From Patescibacteria group bacterium (GTDB lineage Bacteria; Patescibacteriota; Patescibacteriia; UBA1558; S5-K13), in the NCBI GenBank assembly GCA_028703545.1, contig JAQVMR010000006.1, positions 11,708 to 27,716 of the forward strand: a stretch of 16,009 bases of DNA. Reading direction: 5' to 3'. Each line of letters opens with the position of its first letter. Position 1 is the first letter of the stretch. This document shows, one piece after another, positions 7,752 through 15,790 of the stretch. The position numbers were made by a program, and so were the translations under genes. Below the pieces are notes generated by a model, which made no database searches, was not told the DNA's origin, and worked only from the letters and a program-made list of their open reading frames with translations.

Positions 7752-8818
7752 GAAAAGTTTTAAAAAGTTTTATCTATGGTTTTAGATTAAAACAAATTAT
7801 TAATAGATTAAAATATGAATTTTTTGTTAAATTTAAACCATTAAAATGTCATTACAATCCAATATGGTTGCAGATTTATGCAACTAATCGTTGCACTTTT
7901 CAGTGTAAATTTTGTACAAATCATTCAAACGATGCAAAAGACAATAATGTTATAAATATAGGTCATAGTGATACATATGGAGACATGAGTATTGATACAT
8001 TTAAAAATATTATCTATCAATTCAATGATATTATGGTCTGTAGTTTTTGTGGTGTAGGAGAACCATTATTGAATAAAGATATATTTAGAATGATAGAATT
8101 TGCTAATGAGAATAAAATAATAACAGAATTAGTTACAAATGGCTCTTTATTATCAAAAGAAATAAATGATAAATTATTAAATAGTGGTTTAAAAAGAATA
8201 ACTATAAGTTTGAATGAATCTGATAGTATAAGGCATGCAGATTTAGTTGGTACGAAAAAGTATTATTTTGATGAAATAATATCTAATATAAAAGATTTAA
8301 CACAAAAAAAATATTTATATAAAAACAGAATAGAAATAAAAATCAGTAGAGTTTTATCAAAAAAAACCATCTCATTAGCTGAGGAATTTATTTCTTTGGG
8401 TTTGGATTTAAATGTCGATAAGGTTTTATTTCACAATCTTATAATTTCAAATATTGAAGAGTTTAATTTTGAAGAATGTTTATTCAATGAAGATAAAAAT
8501 ATAGTGTTTTTTAATAAATTAAGAGACAAATACAAAAATTTAATCAAAATTGACTTTCCTGTTTTAATTAATAAAGATATAAATAATATAAGTTCTTGTT
8601 GTTTTTGGCACTGGAAAAATATTAGTATAGATGCTAATGGATTTGTTTGTGGTTGCGGTAGATTTATAACTCCAAGAAAAGATTATGGTTATTTTTTAGA
8701 TAACAATGTTTGGAATAACAAATATTTTCAAGAAATGAGAGCAAAATTTAAAAATAAAAATTTATTAAAATGTTGTAAAACATGTATTGAAAATTTTAAT
8801 AATAAAAAATATGAATAA
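7745..8818 (+). CDS. Radical SAM/SPASM domain enzyme
   Basis: The 357-residue protein has the radical SAM cluster motif C50-x3-C54-x2-C57 (NRCTFQCKFC), which binds the [4Fe-4S] cluster that cleaves S-adenosylmethionine, and a GEP-type motif CGVGEPLLN (102-110). The C-terminal region has a further set of cysteines (C285, C286, C302, C304, C343, C344, C347) in the arrangement expected of a SPASM or twitch domain with auxiliary iron-sulfur clusters. SPASM enzymes modify peptides, and some oxidise sugar alcohols or aminosugars. Set between glycosyltransferase genes and overlapping both neighbours (7 and 8 bases), this one may modify a sugar or a glycan-bearing peptide; the substrate is inferred from context only. 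Confidence 0.88.
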   Translation: MLRKVLKSFIYGFRLKQIINRLKYEFFVKFKPLKCHYNPIWLQIYATNRCTFQCKFCTNHSNDAKDNNVINIGHSDTYGDMSIDTFKNIIYQFNDIMVCSFCGVGEPLLNKDIFRMIEFANENKIITELVTNGSLLSKEINDKLLNSGLKRITISLNESDSIRHADLVGTKKYYFDEIISNIKDLTQKKYLYKNRIEIKISRVLSKKTISLAEEFISLGLDLNVDKVLFHNLIISNIEEFNFEECLFNEDKNIVFFNKLRDKYKNLIKIDFPVLINKDINNISSCCFWHWKNISIDANGFVCGCGRFITPRKDYGYFLDNNVWNNKYFQEMRAKFKNKNLLKCCKTCIENFNNKKYE

Positions 8819-9716
8819 TGTATCCGTTGTTTTGATAACATATAATAGAGTTAATTTTCTTAAAAAATATGTAGGTATTATATTTAATTTATTAGACAAA
8901 GAAGATGAGTTTATTATTGTTGATAATAATTCAAAAGATGATACGCAAGATTTTTTGAAAAATTTAAAATATGATAATTTAAAAATTGTCTCCGTCTATA
9001 AGCAAGGACTAAATATTTGTAGAAATATTGCTATAAAGATTGCTAAATTTAATTATGTAATTTTTATAGATGATGATGCATACCCAGATGATAATTGGAT
9101 CAAGGCTTTTAAGGATGGTATAAATGAAACAAATAATATAGCCATATATGCTGGTAAAACAATAAATGATTATGAAACTATTCATCCCAATTATTTATCA
9201 AAAAAATTTAATTATTTATTTGGTGAAAAAAATTATGGAGATAGGGGTATTTTTTTAAAAAGAGACCAATCTCCAGGTGGGGGAAATATGATGTTAGATA
9301 AATATAGAATTTTAGATATAGGTGGATTCGATGAATTTTTTGATAGAAGAGGTACATTATTACTTTCTAACGGAGAAACAGAATTAGTTAATAAAATTTT
9401 TTCTAGTCATCAAAAGATATTATATGTTCCCAGGGCAATTATATATCACTGGGTTGGTTTAGATAGATTACAGAAGAAATGGATTATTAAAAGAATGTTT
9501 TGGCAAGGCATTTCAGATGGATTTTTGGCAAAGAAGAATAAAAATTTTATATTTTTTCTTATGAAAAGGGTTTTATCATTATTAATTAAAGTTCCTATAG
9601 AAAATTTACTATATTCAAAAAACATCAATATGTTTATATTCAGTATATTTTTAGAAATAACTAAAACTATAGGAATTATAAAATCAATAACTATAAAAAT
9701 AGAAGATGTTAAATAA
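8811..9716 (+). CDS. Glycosyltransferase family 2 (GT-A)
   Basis: From the ATG at 8811 the protein has 301 residues beginning MNNVSVVLITYNR, the standard GT2 first strand. A TTG at 8787 is in frame upstream, but its eight extra residues are not needed. The GT-A motifs are VDNNSKDDT (37-45), IDDDAYPD (86-93; DDD is the metal-binding DXD), PGGGNMM (155-161), GGFDEFF (171-177) and NGETEL (187-192), the acidic position near the catalytic base. The C-terminal 60 residues are hydrophobic and basic (FIFFLMKRVLSLLIKV), suggesting membrane-surface association. It overlaps the radical SAM gene by 8 bases and the next gene by 11 bases. Sugar specificity is not readable. Confidence 0.88.
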   Translation: MNNVSVVLITYNRVNFLKKYVGIIFNLLDKEDEFIIVDNNSKDDTQDFLKNLKYDNLKIVSVYKQGLNICRNIAIKIAKFNYVIFIDDDAYPDDNWIKAFKDGINETNNIAIYAGKTINDYETIHPNYLSKKFNYLFGEKNYGDRGIFLKRDQSPGGGNMMLDKYRILDIGGFDEFFDRRGTLLLSNGETELVNKIFSSHQKILYVPRAIIYHWVGLDRLQKKWIIKRMFWQGISDGFLAKKNKNFIFFLMKRVLSLLIKVPIENLLYSKNINMFIFSIFLEITKTIGIIKSITIKIEDVK

Positions 9717-10902
9717 TTGTATAAATATAGCATTTCCTCCTAAAAGAACAGATCCAGTAGAATATTATAGGAAAGTTTTTATTTTAGCAAAAAATCAAAA
9801 AGTAAATATTTGTAGGATCTGGTTATCTGATTTTTCTTTCAATTATTATAAATATAGGAATAAAGAATACATTTTTAGAATAGATGAGTTTGAAAGTATA
9901 ATTAAGTTAGCCGCTTCTTTGGATATTAAAATAATTTTAACACTCTTTGATTTTAATGAGTTTTCTTCTACTAATATAAATTGGGATGATAAGGAACATA
10001 CTTTTGAAACAAGTTTAGGGTGTAATTTTTTTAACAAGCCAATCGATTTTTTTTATGTAGAAAATATTGAGTATGGACTTAGTAAATTCCATAAGATGTT
10101 GGAAATATTTGATAAATACAAAAATCTTTATGCGTGGGAATTATTTAATGAAATAGATCATGTAAAAGGATTCAATTTTAGTATTATATATAAATGGTTA
10201 AATTTATACATAGATAATATAAAACAAAATAGTGATAAGCCAATATATATATCATTTTCAAATCCGCAACTATTGAAAAAATATAGCAAAAAATTGAAAA
10301 ATATTAATATTGGTTTACATGTATATGAATGGCCATATAAAGAGTTTTATAAAAATGTTATTTTTTGGCAAAATAAATATAAAGATAATTGGATAATGGA
10401 GTTTGGATCTGAGAAAATGGAAAAGGATGGGATTTTAATATCCATGATATCAAGCCTTATTTTGAATATAAATAATACAGTTGCCGTCCCTTGGTTTTGG
10501 GAAAGATTTCTCCAACTCAATATTTATAATGATTTTTTAATAATTTTTGATTTTTTAAGTAAGTATATAAATAAAGAAGATAGATTTATATTTGTAGGAA
10601 GACTTGGTTCTGTTAAGCAAAGAATCGATAATAAAAAAGTTATTAATAGTTTTAAATTATCTATTGAATCTAGTTTTATTAAAATATTTTTTCATTTATT
10701 ATTTTTTTTGAAATCTTTATTAAAATTTAATAAAAATCATATTTTATTATTTGAAAATAAAAAATATTTTATTTATATTAAGAACATAAAAGAAGAATAT
10801 ATGAATAGTTTTATTAATGGGAATAGCATAGAATTAGTTGAGGAAGGGGTCATGGATCAATTATCTATAAGTGTTTATTTAAAATTATATAAAAAAATTT
10901 AA
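9706..10902 (+). CDS. Clan GH-A-like glycoside hydrolase (GH5-like TIM barrel)
   Basis: The 398-residue protein fits a (beta/alpha)8 glycosidase of clan GH-A. INIAFPPKR (6-14) fits strand 1; YAWELFNEID (142-151) carries the N148-E149 pair at the end of strand 4, the acid/base Glu of the clan; GLHVYEWP (203-210) carries the H-x-Y of strand 6; WIMEFGSE (229-236) places the nucleophile candidate E232 at strand 7; and VPWFWERF (261-268) gives the conserved Trp of strand 8. The key residues are present, so activity is plausible. There is no signal peptide. After the barrel comes about 110 residues with a hydrophobic helix (IKIFFHLLFFLKSLL, 325-339), which may attach it to the membrane. It overlaps the GT2 gene by 11 bases. 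Possible roles are trimming the glycan or recognising it; a substrate cannot be named. Confidence 0.75.
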   Translation: MLNNCINIAFPPKRTDPVEYYRKVFILAKNQKVNICRIWLSDFSFNYYKYRNKEYIFRIDEFESIIKLAASLDIKIILTLFDFNEFSSTNINWDDKEHTFETSLGCNFFNKPIDFFYVENIEYGLSKFHKMLEIFDKYKNLYAWELFNEIDHVKGFNFSIIYKWLNLYIDNIKQNSDKPIYISFSNPQLLKKYSKKLKNINIGLHVYEWPYKEFYKNVIFWQNKYKDNWIMEFGSEKMEKDGILISMISSLILNINNTVAVPWFWERFLQLNIYNDFLIIFDFLSKYINKEDRFIFVGRLGSVKQRIDNKKVINSFKLSIESSFIKIFFHLLFFLKSLLKFNKNHILLFENKKYFIYIKNIKEEYMNSFINGNSIELVEEGVMDQLSISVYLKLYKKI

Positions 10903-10918
10903 TAATTGTATTATATAT

Positions 10919-11665
10919 ATGAAAACTAAATTAGCATTAATTACTGGAGGTGCAAATGGCATAGGTTTCGAAATTGTAAAAATATTATTAAAAAATAAAT
11001 TTTGTGTTTTTATAATAGATAAAGATGATACTAAATTAAGAAAAATAAAACGGGATTTTAATAAAAATTCTTTTAATATAATAACAAAAAATATAGATTT
11101 ATCAGATAAAAAACAATTAAATAGTTTTATAAAATATTTGGATAGAAATAATTATGCATTTGATCTACTTATTAATAATGCTGCATATCAAGAAGATGTT
11201 GATATTTTAGACATGACAATAAATCAATGGGAAAAACTTTTGAATGTCAATCTTAATTCAGCTTTTTTATTGAGTCAATATGTAGCTAAAAAAATGATAA
11301 AGTATAAAATTAGTGGTAATATTATAAATATAACATCCATTCATTCTTTTATTCCTAGGGGTATTGTTCATTATTCTTGTTCTAAAGCAGCGTTAGATAT
11401 GTTAACAAAAGAATTAGTATTAAAATTATCTAAGAATAATATAAGAGTTAATTCAATAGCACCAGGTTCTATCTACACAAATATGAATAGTAAATATATT
11501 AATACAAAACACGATTTAGATAATATAAATAAAAAAATTCCCCTACAGAGAATGGGTAATCCTAAAGACATATCACATGTTGTAGATTTTTTAATTTCAA
11601 ATAAGGCAAAATATATAACAGGAATAACAATTATTGTTGACGGTGGTTTGTCTTTAGTAATTTAA
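10919..11665 (+). CDS. Short-chain dehydrogenase/reductase (classical SDR)
   Basis: The 248-residue length is normal for a classical SDR. The Rossmann motif TGGANGIG (9-16) binds NAD(P); NNAA (86-89) follows strand 4; the catalytic tetrad is N111, S140 (NITS), Y152 and K156 (YSCSK); APGSI (181-185) and the C-terminal DGGLS (241-245) are also typical. D34 at the end of strand 2 favours NAD over NADP. The reaction would be oxidation or reduction of a hydroxyl or ketone, in this setting probably on a sugar or sugar precursor; closest families include FabG-like and sugar dehydrogenases, which sequence reading cannot separate. It lies 16 bases after the glycosidase and 6 before the next glycosyltransferase. 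Confidence 0.9.
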   Translation: MKTKLALITGGANGIGFEIVKILLKNKFCVFIIDKDDTKLRKIKRDFNKNSFNIITKNIDLSDKKQLNSFIKYLDRNNYAFDLLINNAAYQEDVDILDMTINQWEKLLNVNLNSAFLLSQYVAKKMIKYKISGNIINITSIHSFIPRGIVHYSCSKAALDMLTKELVLKLSKNNIRVNSIAPGSIYTNMNSKYINTKHDLDNINKKIPLQRMGNPKDISHVVDFLISNKAKYITGITIIVDGGLSLVI

Positions 11666-11671
11666 TATAGA

Positions 11672-12877
11672 ATGGAAAAGAAAAATATATTATTTTTGAC
11701 AAAATTTATTCCAGTACCAGCTTATGATGGCGGGGCTTTACGTAATATGGCGTGGATTAAATTCTTAAGTAAAAGGTATAATATAATACTTGTAGGTTTT
11801 TGGAATAAAAAATATGGTAATAGATTTGAAAAATCTTTATCCAAATACAATATAAAAGTTTTTGGTGTTTTTTATAATAATTCAATATTATACATGATAT
11901 TAACTTTATTGAGAGCAATTATTCTAAACCAGGCATTTTTTATATATAAATATTTTAATAGAAAAATAAAACATCAAATTAATAATATATTAGATACACA
12001 TAAAATTGATTTTATATTTTGTTCGGAGCTTTCCACTACTCAATATATAGATAGAAATATATTAAAAAAGTTTGATATTTATTTTGATGAACATAATGTG
12101 GAGGCTAGACTTATAGATAGAGTTAGTAGATTTTCAGGTATACTTAAGAATATTTTTTTAAAAAGAGAATATTTTTTATTAAAAAAGTTTGAGAAGAAAT
12201 CATTAGATTTTTCTAAAAGAATTTTTGCAACAAGTAATGAGGATAAAACATTTTTTAAAAATTGTTTTGATCTACAAGATGAGAAAATTATTGTTGTTCC
12301 CAATACATTTGATATCCAAAATACTTTGAACTTAAATGTAGAATTATCTAGTTTCCCGACTATTATATTTATTGGAAATATAGGATGGGCCCCAAACAGA
12401 CATGGTTTATTACATTTTTTGAAGTATATATTCCCAGAAATTAATAAAAATATACTGGGATTAAAATTAAATGTTGTTGGCTCCAATATTCCAAAAAAAA
12501 TTAAAAAATATAAAGATTATAATATAAATTTTATAGAAAACGTAAGCGAAGAAATTAAATCAGAGATTATGCAGGAAAGTTGGATTAGCGTAGTTCCTTT
12601 ATATTTTGCGAGTGGAAGCCGAATTAAAATTTTAGAAGCTTGGGCTTATAAAAAAGTGGTTGTTGCCACGGATATTGGAATAGAGGGATTATATGTTCCC
12701 AGTGGTACATTTATAGCAAAAAATGACTCGGATTTTAGCTCGATTATTATTAGATTAATAAAAGAAAAAAATAATTTAAAAGAATTTGGATTAAGTAATT
12801 ATAAAATGTTTGAAAATCAATATTCTTTTGAAAAAGTATATGAAAATTTTATTTATAACACCTTCACCACCAAATAA
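11672..12877 (+). CDS. GT-B glycosyltransferase, family 4-like
   Basis: The 401-residue protein begins ILFLTKFIPVPAYDGGALRN (6-25), with the Gly-rich loop of GT-B enzymes, and contains FDEHNVEARL (138-147), a motif of the sugar transferases found in exopolysaccharide and PEP-CTERM-linked clusters. The C-terminal half has FIGNIGWAPNRHG (233-245), VVPLYFASGSRIKILEAWA (307-325) and TDIGIEGL (333-340), the usual donor-binding loop and effector Glu. It is related in design to the following gene, and the two may have arisen by duplication or act in succession. Its 3' end overlaps the next gene by 38 bases, the longest overlap in the operon. Confidence 0.87.
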   Translation: MEKKNILFLTKFIPVPAYDGGALRNMAWIKFLSKRYNIILVGFWNKKYGNRFEKSLSKYNIKVFGVFYNNSILYMILTLLRAIILNQAFFIYKYFNRKIKHQINNILDTHKIDFIFCSELSTTQYIDRNILKKFDIYFDEHNVEARLIDRVSRFSGILKNIFLKREYFLLKKFEKKSLDFSKRIFATSNEDKTFFKNCFDLQDEKIIVVPNTFDIQNTLNLNVELSSFPTIIFIGNIGWAPNRHGLLHFLKYIFPEINKNILGLKLNVVGSNIPKKIKKYKDYNINFIENVSEEIKSEIMQESWISVVPLYFASGSRIKILEAWAYKKVVVATDIGIEGLYVPSGTFIAKNDSDFSSIIIRLIKEKNNLKEFGLSNYKMFENQYSFEKVYENFIYNTFTTK

Positions 12878-14006
12878 TCTTAATAGAATACGCAGTAAAA
12901 ATATTATTATTGAATTCTATAAATTAGGATATGATATAACTTTAGTTAGCTTATTGAAAAGCAAAAAAGAAAGCAAAGAATTAAATGATATTAAAAAATA
13001 TGTAAATAGGGCAATAGGAATTTATCATCCCAAAATACTATCTTGGTTATTTTGTTGCGCGGGTTTATTTTTACCAATTCCATTAAGGGTGGCCTATTGT
13101 TTTAGTCTTAAGATGAAAAAAACGTTAAAGAAATTATCTTTAGAAAAATTTGATTGCATATATATTAAAAGATTAAGAATGGCGCAATATGCAAGATTAT
13201 TAAACCAAGAAAAAATATTTATAGATATTACAGATAGTATGACAAAATACTATAATAGATTAAGACTTGTGAGTAGGGGTGTAAATAAGCTTTTGGCAAT
13301 AGAGGAATATTTTAAACACGGGATTTATGAACAAAAAATTTGTAATACGTATAAAAATATAATTATATGTTCTAATGATGATAGAGAGTATTTAATTTCT
13401 AAATATAATTGTAATAAGAAACATTTTATCGTCTTAGAAAATGGAATCAATATTGACTATTGGTGCAGTAAAGAAATTTTAATTAAAAAGAATAGACAGT
13501 TGGCCTTTTTTGGTGTAATGAATGTGGATACAAATAAATTATCTTGTGAATTTTTTATAAAAGATGTTATGCCACTTTTATCAAAAGACTATAAATTAAA
13601 TGTCATTGGTCCAAGTCCAGACGATTCATTAATTAGATATTCTTCTGATAGAGTTCATTTCTCAGGTTTTGTTAATGATATAAGAAGTGAATTAAAAAAG
13701 GCAAGTATTTTCGTATGTCCAATGATTAGTGGTGCCGGTACAAAAAATAAAATTTTACAAGTAGCTGCTATTGGTTTACCAATTATTAGTACTAATTTAG
13801 GCATAGAAGGAATTAACAAAGAATTAAAAAAAATGGTATTTATTGCTAATTCTCCAGAAGAATTTGTTTCAGTAATTAATTTAATTGATCAATATGATAA
13901 AAATCAATTAGGAACTTTATTAAGAAAACAAAAAGATTTTGTTAAATATAAATATAATACAACTAGATTAATTAGTGACTTTGTTAAAAAACATATATCA
14001 TTGTAA
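12840..14006 (+). CDS. GT-B glycosyltransferase, family 4-like
   Basis: From the ATG at 12840 the protein has 388 residues and begins MKILFITPSPPNNLNRIRS, a normal GT-B amino terminus. An upstream in-frame TTG at 12810 would add only ten residues inside the previous gene. Motifs: DITDSMTKYY (129-138), VLENGI (198-203), FFGVMNVDTN (223-232), VIGPSP (255-260), HFSGFVNDI (273-281), PMISGAGTKNKILQVAA (294-310) and STNLGIEGI (317-325). These match the sugar transferases associated with exopolysaccharide clusters, as in the gene before it. Last member of the tightly overlapping block; a 52-base gap follows. Confidence 0.87.
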   Translation: MKILFITPSPPNNLNRIRSKNIIIEFYKLGYDITLVSLLKSKKESKELNDIKKYVNRAIGIYHPKILSWLFCCAGLFLPIPLRVAYCFSLKMKKTLKKLSLEKFDCIYIKRLRMAQYARLLNQEKIFIDITDSMTKYYNRLRLVSRGVNKLLAIEEYFKHGIYEQKICNTYKNIIICSNDDREYLISKYNCNKKHFIVLENGINIDYWCSKEILIKKNRQLAFFGVMNVDTNKLSCEFFIKDVMPLLSKDYKLNVIGPSPDDSLIRYSSDRVHFSGFVNDIRSELKKASIFVCPMISGAGTKNKILQVAAIGLPIISTNLGIEGINKELKKMVFIANSPEEFVSVINLIDQYDKNQLGTLLRKQKDFVKYKYNTTRLISDFVKKHISL

Positions 14007-14058
14007 GACTTTTATTTTATTAATAAAAATGCTAATCTAGAAATAGTTATTTATACAT

Positions 14059-15102
14059 ATGAAAAGAACATATATTTCAACATTTATTACTGGTTTTCAG
14101 AGCGTAATAGCGGACAATTTACCAAGAGTTGTTAATATTTTTAGTATTGATTTATTGTTAGATGGGCTTATTATGTATCAATCTAATGAAGAGATTAAAT
14201 CCATCAAGAGAATTAATTTTATTAATAATAGTTTTATTGTATTAAAATTTTTTAAAGACATAGGAAGTTTAAACACAGATTCTATTATAAAAAATATTAT
14301 TCTAGATAAAAGTATAGATTATAATATTCCAGAATTAAAAAATAATAGAAGTTCTTTTAGGATTATAGTTTCCTCTGAAAATCAACTAATATCTGTTAAT
14401 AAAAAATTATTAAATGACCTAGAAATAAAAATTACAAAGAACACTAAACTTAGAATAAATAAATTAAAACCAGATTTGGAATTTTGGATTTCAATTAGAA
14501 GTGAGGGGTGTGCTTTTTTTGGACTTCGTTTTACAAAAAATCCAAATCAAGAAAAATATTTAGCAAAAGGCGAACTTAGACCAGAGTTAGCTAGTATATT
14601 ATGTTTATTATCAGAACCAAATTCAGATGATATTTTTTTAGATCCATTTTGTGGTTATGGTTCTATACCAATTCAAAGAATTTATATATCTAAATATAAA
14701 ACAATTTTATCATATGATATAAATAATGAATTAATTAATAATTTAAAATCAAAAATTAAAAATATTCAAAAGAGTAAAAATATAAAAAATTTTTTTGTAC
14801 ATAACACAGACGCCCTCAATATGAAATTTTTATCTGATAATTATATTGATAAAATAGTAACAGATCCACCCTGGGGTTTTTTTGAAAAAATAGATAATTT
14901 AGATTTGTTTTATTCAAAAATGCTAAAAGAATTTCATAGAGTTGTAAAAAATAATGGAATAATGGTTTTATTAGTTGCTAATAGCGGTACTTTTGATAAA
15001 GTTTTAGAAGAATATAAATCCCTTTTTAATGTTGAAAATAAATATACAACACTTGTTTCGGGTAAAAAAACTGTTATTTATAAATTAAAAAATATTAAAT
15101 AA
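14059..15102 (+). CDS. THUMP-type RNA N2-guanine methyltransferase (UPF0020/Trm14-TrmN-like)
   Basis: The 347-residue protein has a divergent N-terminal half with a likely THUMP RNA-binding region (about 85-160), then the UPF0020 methylase domain: KGELRPELAS (170-179), SAM-binding motif I LDPFCGYGSI (194-203), SYDIN (218-222), NTDAL (249-253) and motif IV TDPPWG (268-273), the N-methylating active site. Family members methylate the exocyclic amine of guanosine in tRNA; some relatives act on rRNA. The N-terminal ferredoxin-like region is short and poorly conserved. It follows the glycan genes after 52 bases with no clear terminator between, so it could be read through from that operon although its role is housekeeping. 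No Shine-Dalgarno. Confidence 0.85.
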   Translation: MKRTYISTFITGFQSVIADNLPRVVNIFSIDLLLDGLIMYQSNEEIKSIKRINFINNSFIVLKFFKDIGSLNTDSIIKNIILDKSIDYNIPELKNNRSSFRIIVSSENQLISVNKKLLNDLEIKITKNTKLRINKLKPDLEFWISIRSEGCAFFGLRFTKNPNQEKYLAKGELRPELASILCLLSEPNSDDIFLDPFCGYGSIPIQRIYISKYKTILSYDINNELINNLKSKIKNIQKSKNIKNFFVHNTDALNMKFLSDNYIDKIVTDPPWGFFEKIDNLDLFYSKMLKEFHRVVKNNGIMVLLVANSGTFDKVLEEYKSLFNVENKYTTLVSGKKTVIYKLKNIK

Positions 15103-15116
15103 TTATATTATATAAT

Positions 15117-15123
15117 GGAGGTG
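15117..15123 (+). promoter_or_regulatory. Shine-Dalgarno site GGAGGTG fixing the TTG start at 15128
   Basis: GGAGG at 15117..15121 stands six bases from the TTG, an ideal spacing. It is the only strong Shine-Dalgarno sequence I see in front of any gene in the window. Confidence 0.85.
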
Positions 15124-15127
15124 TAAA

Positions 15128-15706
15128 TTGAAAATAGGCCTAGATTTCGATGGTGTTATTTCTGATACCAGTAAACTTAAATCTCTTGGTGCAAAAATGT
15201 TTTATAATCTTGATATCTCAGCAGAGGAATCTACAAGAGATATTATAGTGAGAAAGAAGAAATTACTTACTCATGAACAATATTTAGAATTACAGCATTC
15301 AGTTTCAAATAATCGAAAAATTGGATTATTAATGTCTCCAGTTAGATACGCAATTTACTATATTCGCAAACTTATTGCAAGTGGACACAGTATTTCTGTT
15401 ATAACAACACGTAATGGAATTGCATTAGAAATTGCGGAAGAATGGTTTTCAAGAAAGATGCCAGAATTTAAAGTTGATTTTGTTGGCATCGACAATGGTA
15501 ATAGTAAATTGAAGTCAGCTATAGGTTTGGATGTCTTTATTGATGACACATTTGAGGTTTTAGAAGAATTATTAGGTTTTGTGCCAAATCTATACCTATT
15601 TCTATGGAACTATAACTTAGAAGATGGATTTGACTCAAGAATACAAAGGGTTTCTTCTTGGAAGGAAATATACAAAATTATAAATGATTTAGAGGGCAAT
15701 TCCTAA
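15128..15706 (+). CDS. HAD-superfamily phosphatase, 5'-nucleotidase-like
   Basis: The 192-residue protein begins with motif I, GLDFDGVISD (4-13; nucleophile D6 and acid/base D8), then motif II VITTRN (91-96), a motif III lysine candidate (K127 or K129 in NSKLKS) and motif IV DVFIDD (135-140). Size and the DFDGV..D start resemble the deoxyribonucleotidase-like HAD group, but substrate is not fixed. Start is a TTG at 15128: it is preceded at six bases by GGAGG (15117..15121) and keeps motif I, whereas the first in-frame ATG, codon 24, would delete it. Its composition is less AT-rich than the operon (20 G+C of 60 in 15421..15480). It ends inside the following terminator. Confidence 0.85.
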   Translation: MKIGLDFDGVISDTSKLKSLGAKMFYNLDISAEESTRDIIVRKKKLLTHEQYLELQHSVSNNRKIGLLMSPVRYAIYYIRKLIASGHSISVITTRNGIALEIAEEWFSRKMPEFKVDFVGIDNGNSKLKSAIGLDVFIDDTFEVLEELLGFVPNLYLFLWNYNLEDGFDSRIQRVSSWKEIYKIINDLEGNS

Positions 15707-15722
15707 TTTGGGATTGCCTTTT
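15695..15722 (+). terminator. Rho-independent terminator overlapping the HAD gene stop
   Basis: GGCAATTCC (15695..15703) pairs with GGGATTGCC (15710..15718) with one G-T wobble, around the loop TAATTT, followed by TTTT. The stop codon TAA (15704..15706) lies in the loop. It closes the plus-strand transcription unit before the convergent IS element. Confidence 0.88.
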
Positions 15723-15790
15723 ATCGTGTCTCATTTTGTCTTTAATATTTAATTATTTAAAATATATAGTGAGTGGGGTAGTGGGGTAAA

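Noticed and set aside
8787..8810. Upstream TTG start for the GT2 gene
   Set aside because: It would add eight residues lying within the previous gene; ATG at 8811 directly precedes the canonical VSVVLITYNR strand.
12079..12486. 135-codon minus-strand frame
   Set aside because: It is antisense to a well-supported glycosyltransferase and shows no recognisable motif of its own.
12810..12839. Upstream TTG start for the last glycosyltransferase
   Set aside because: ATG at 12840 gives a normal MKILFITPSPP amino terminus, and there is no ribosome binding site for the TTG.
14007..14058. Terminator between the last glycosyltransferase and the methylase gene
   Set aside because: Only a 7 bp A/T-only palindrome (TTTTATT/AATAAAA) is present, which is expected by chance at this composition.
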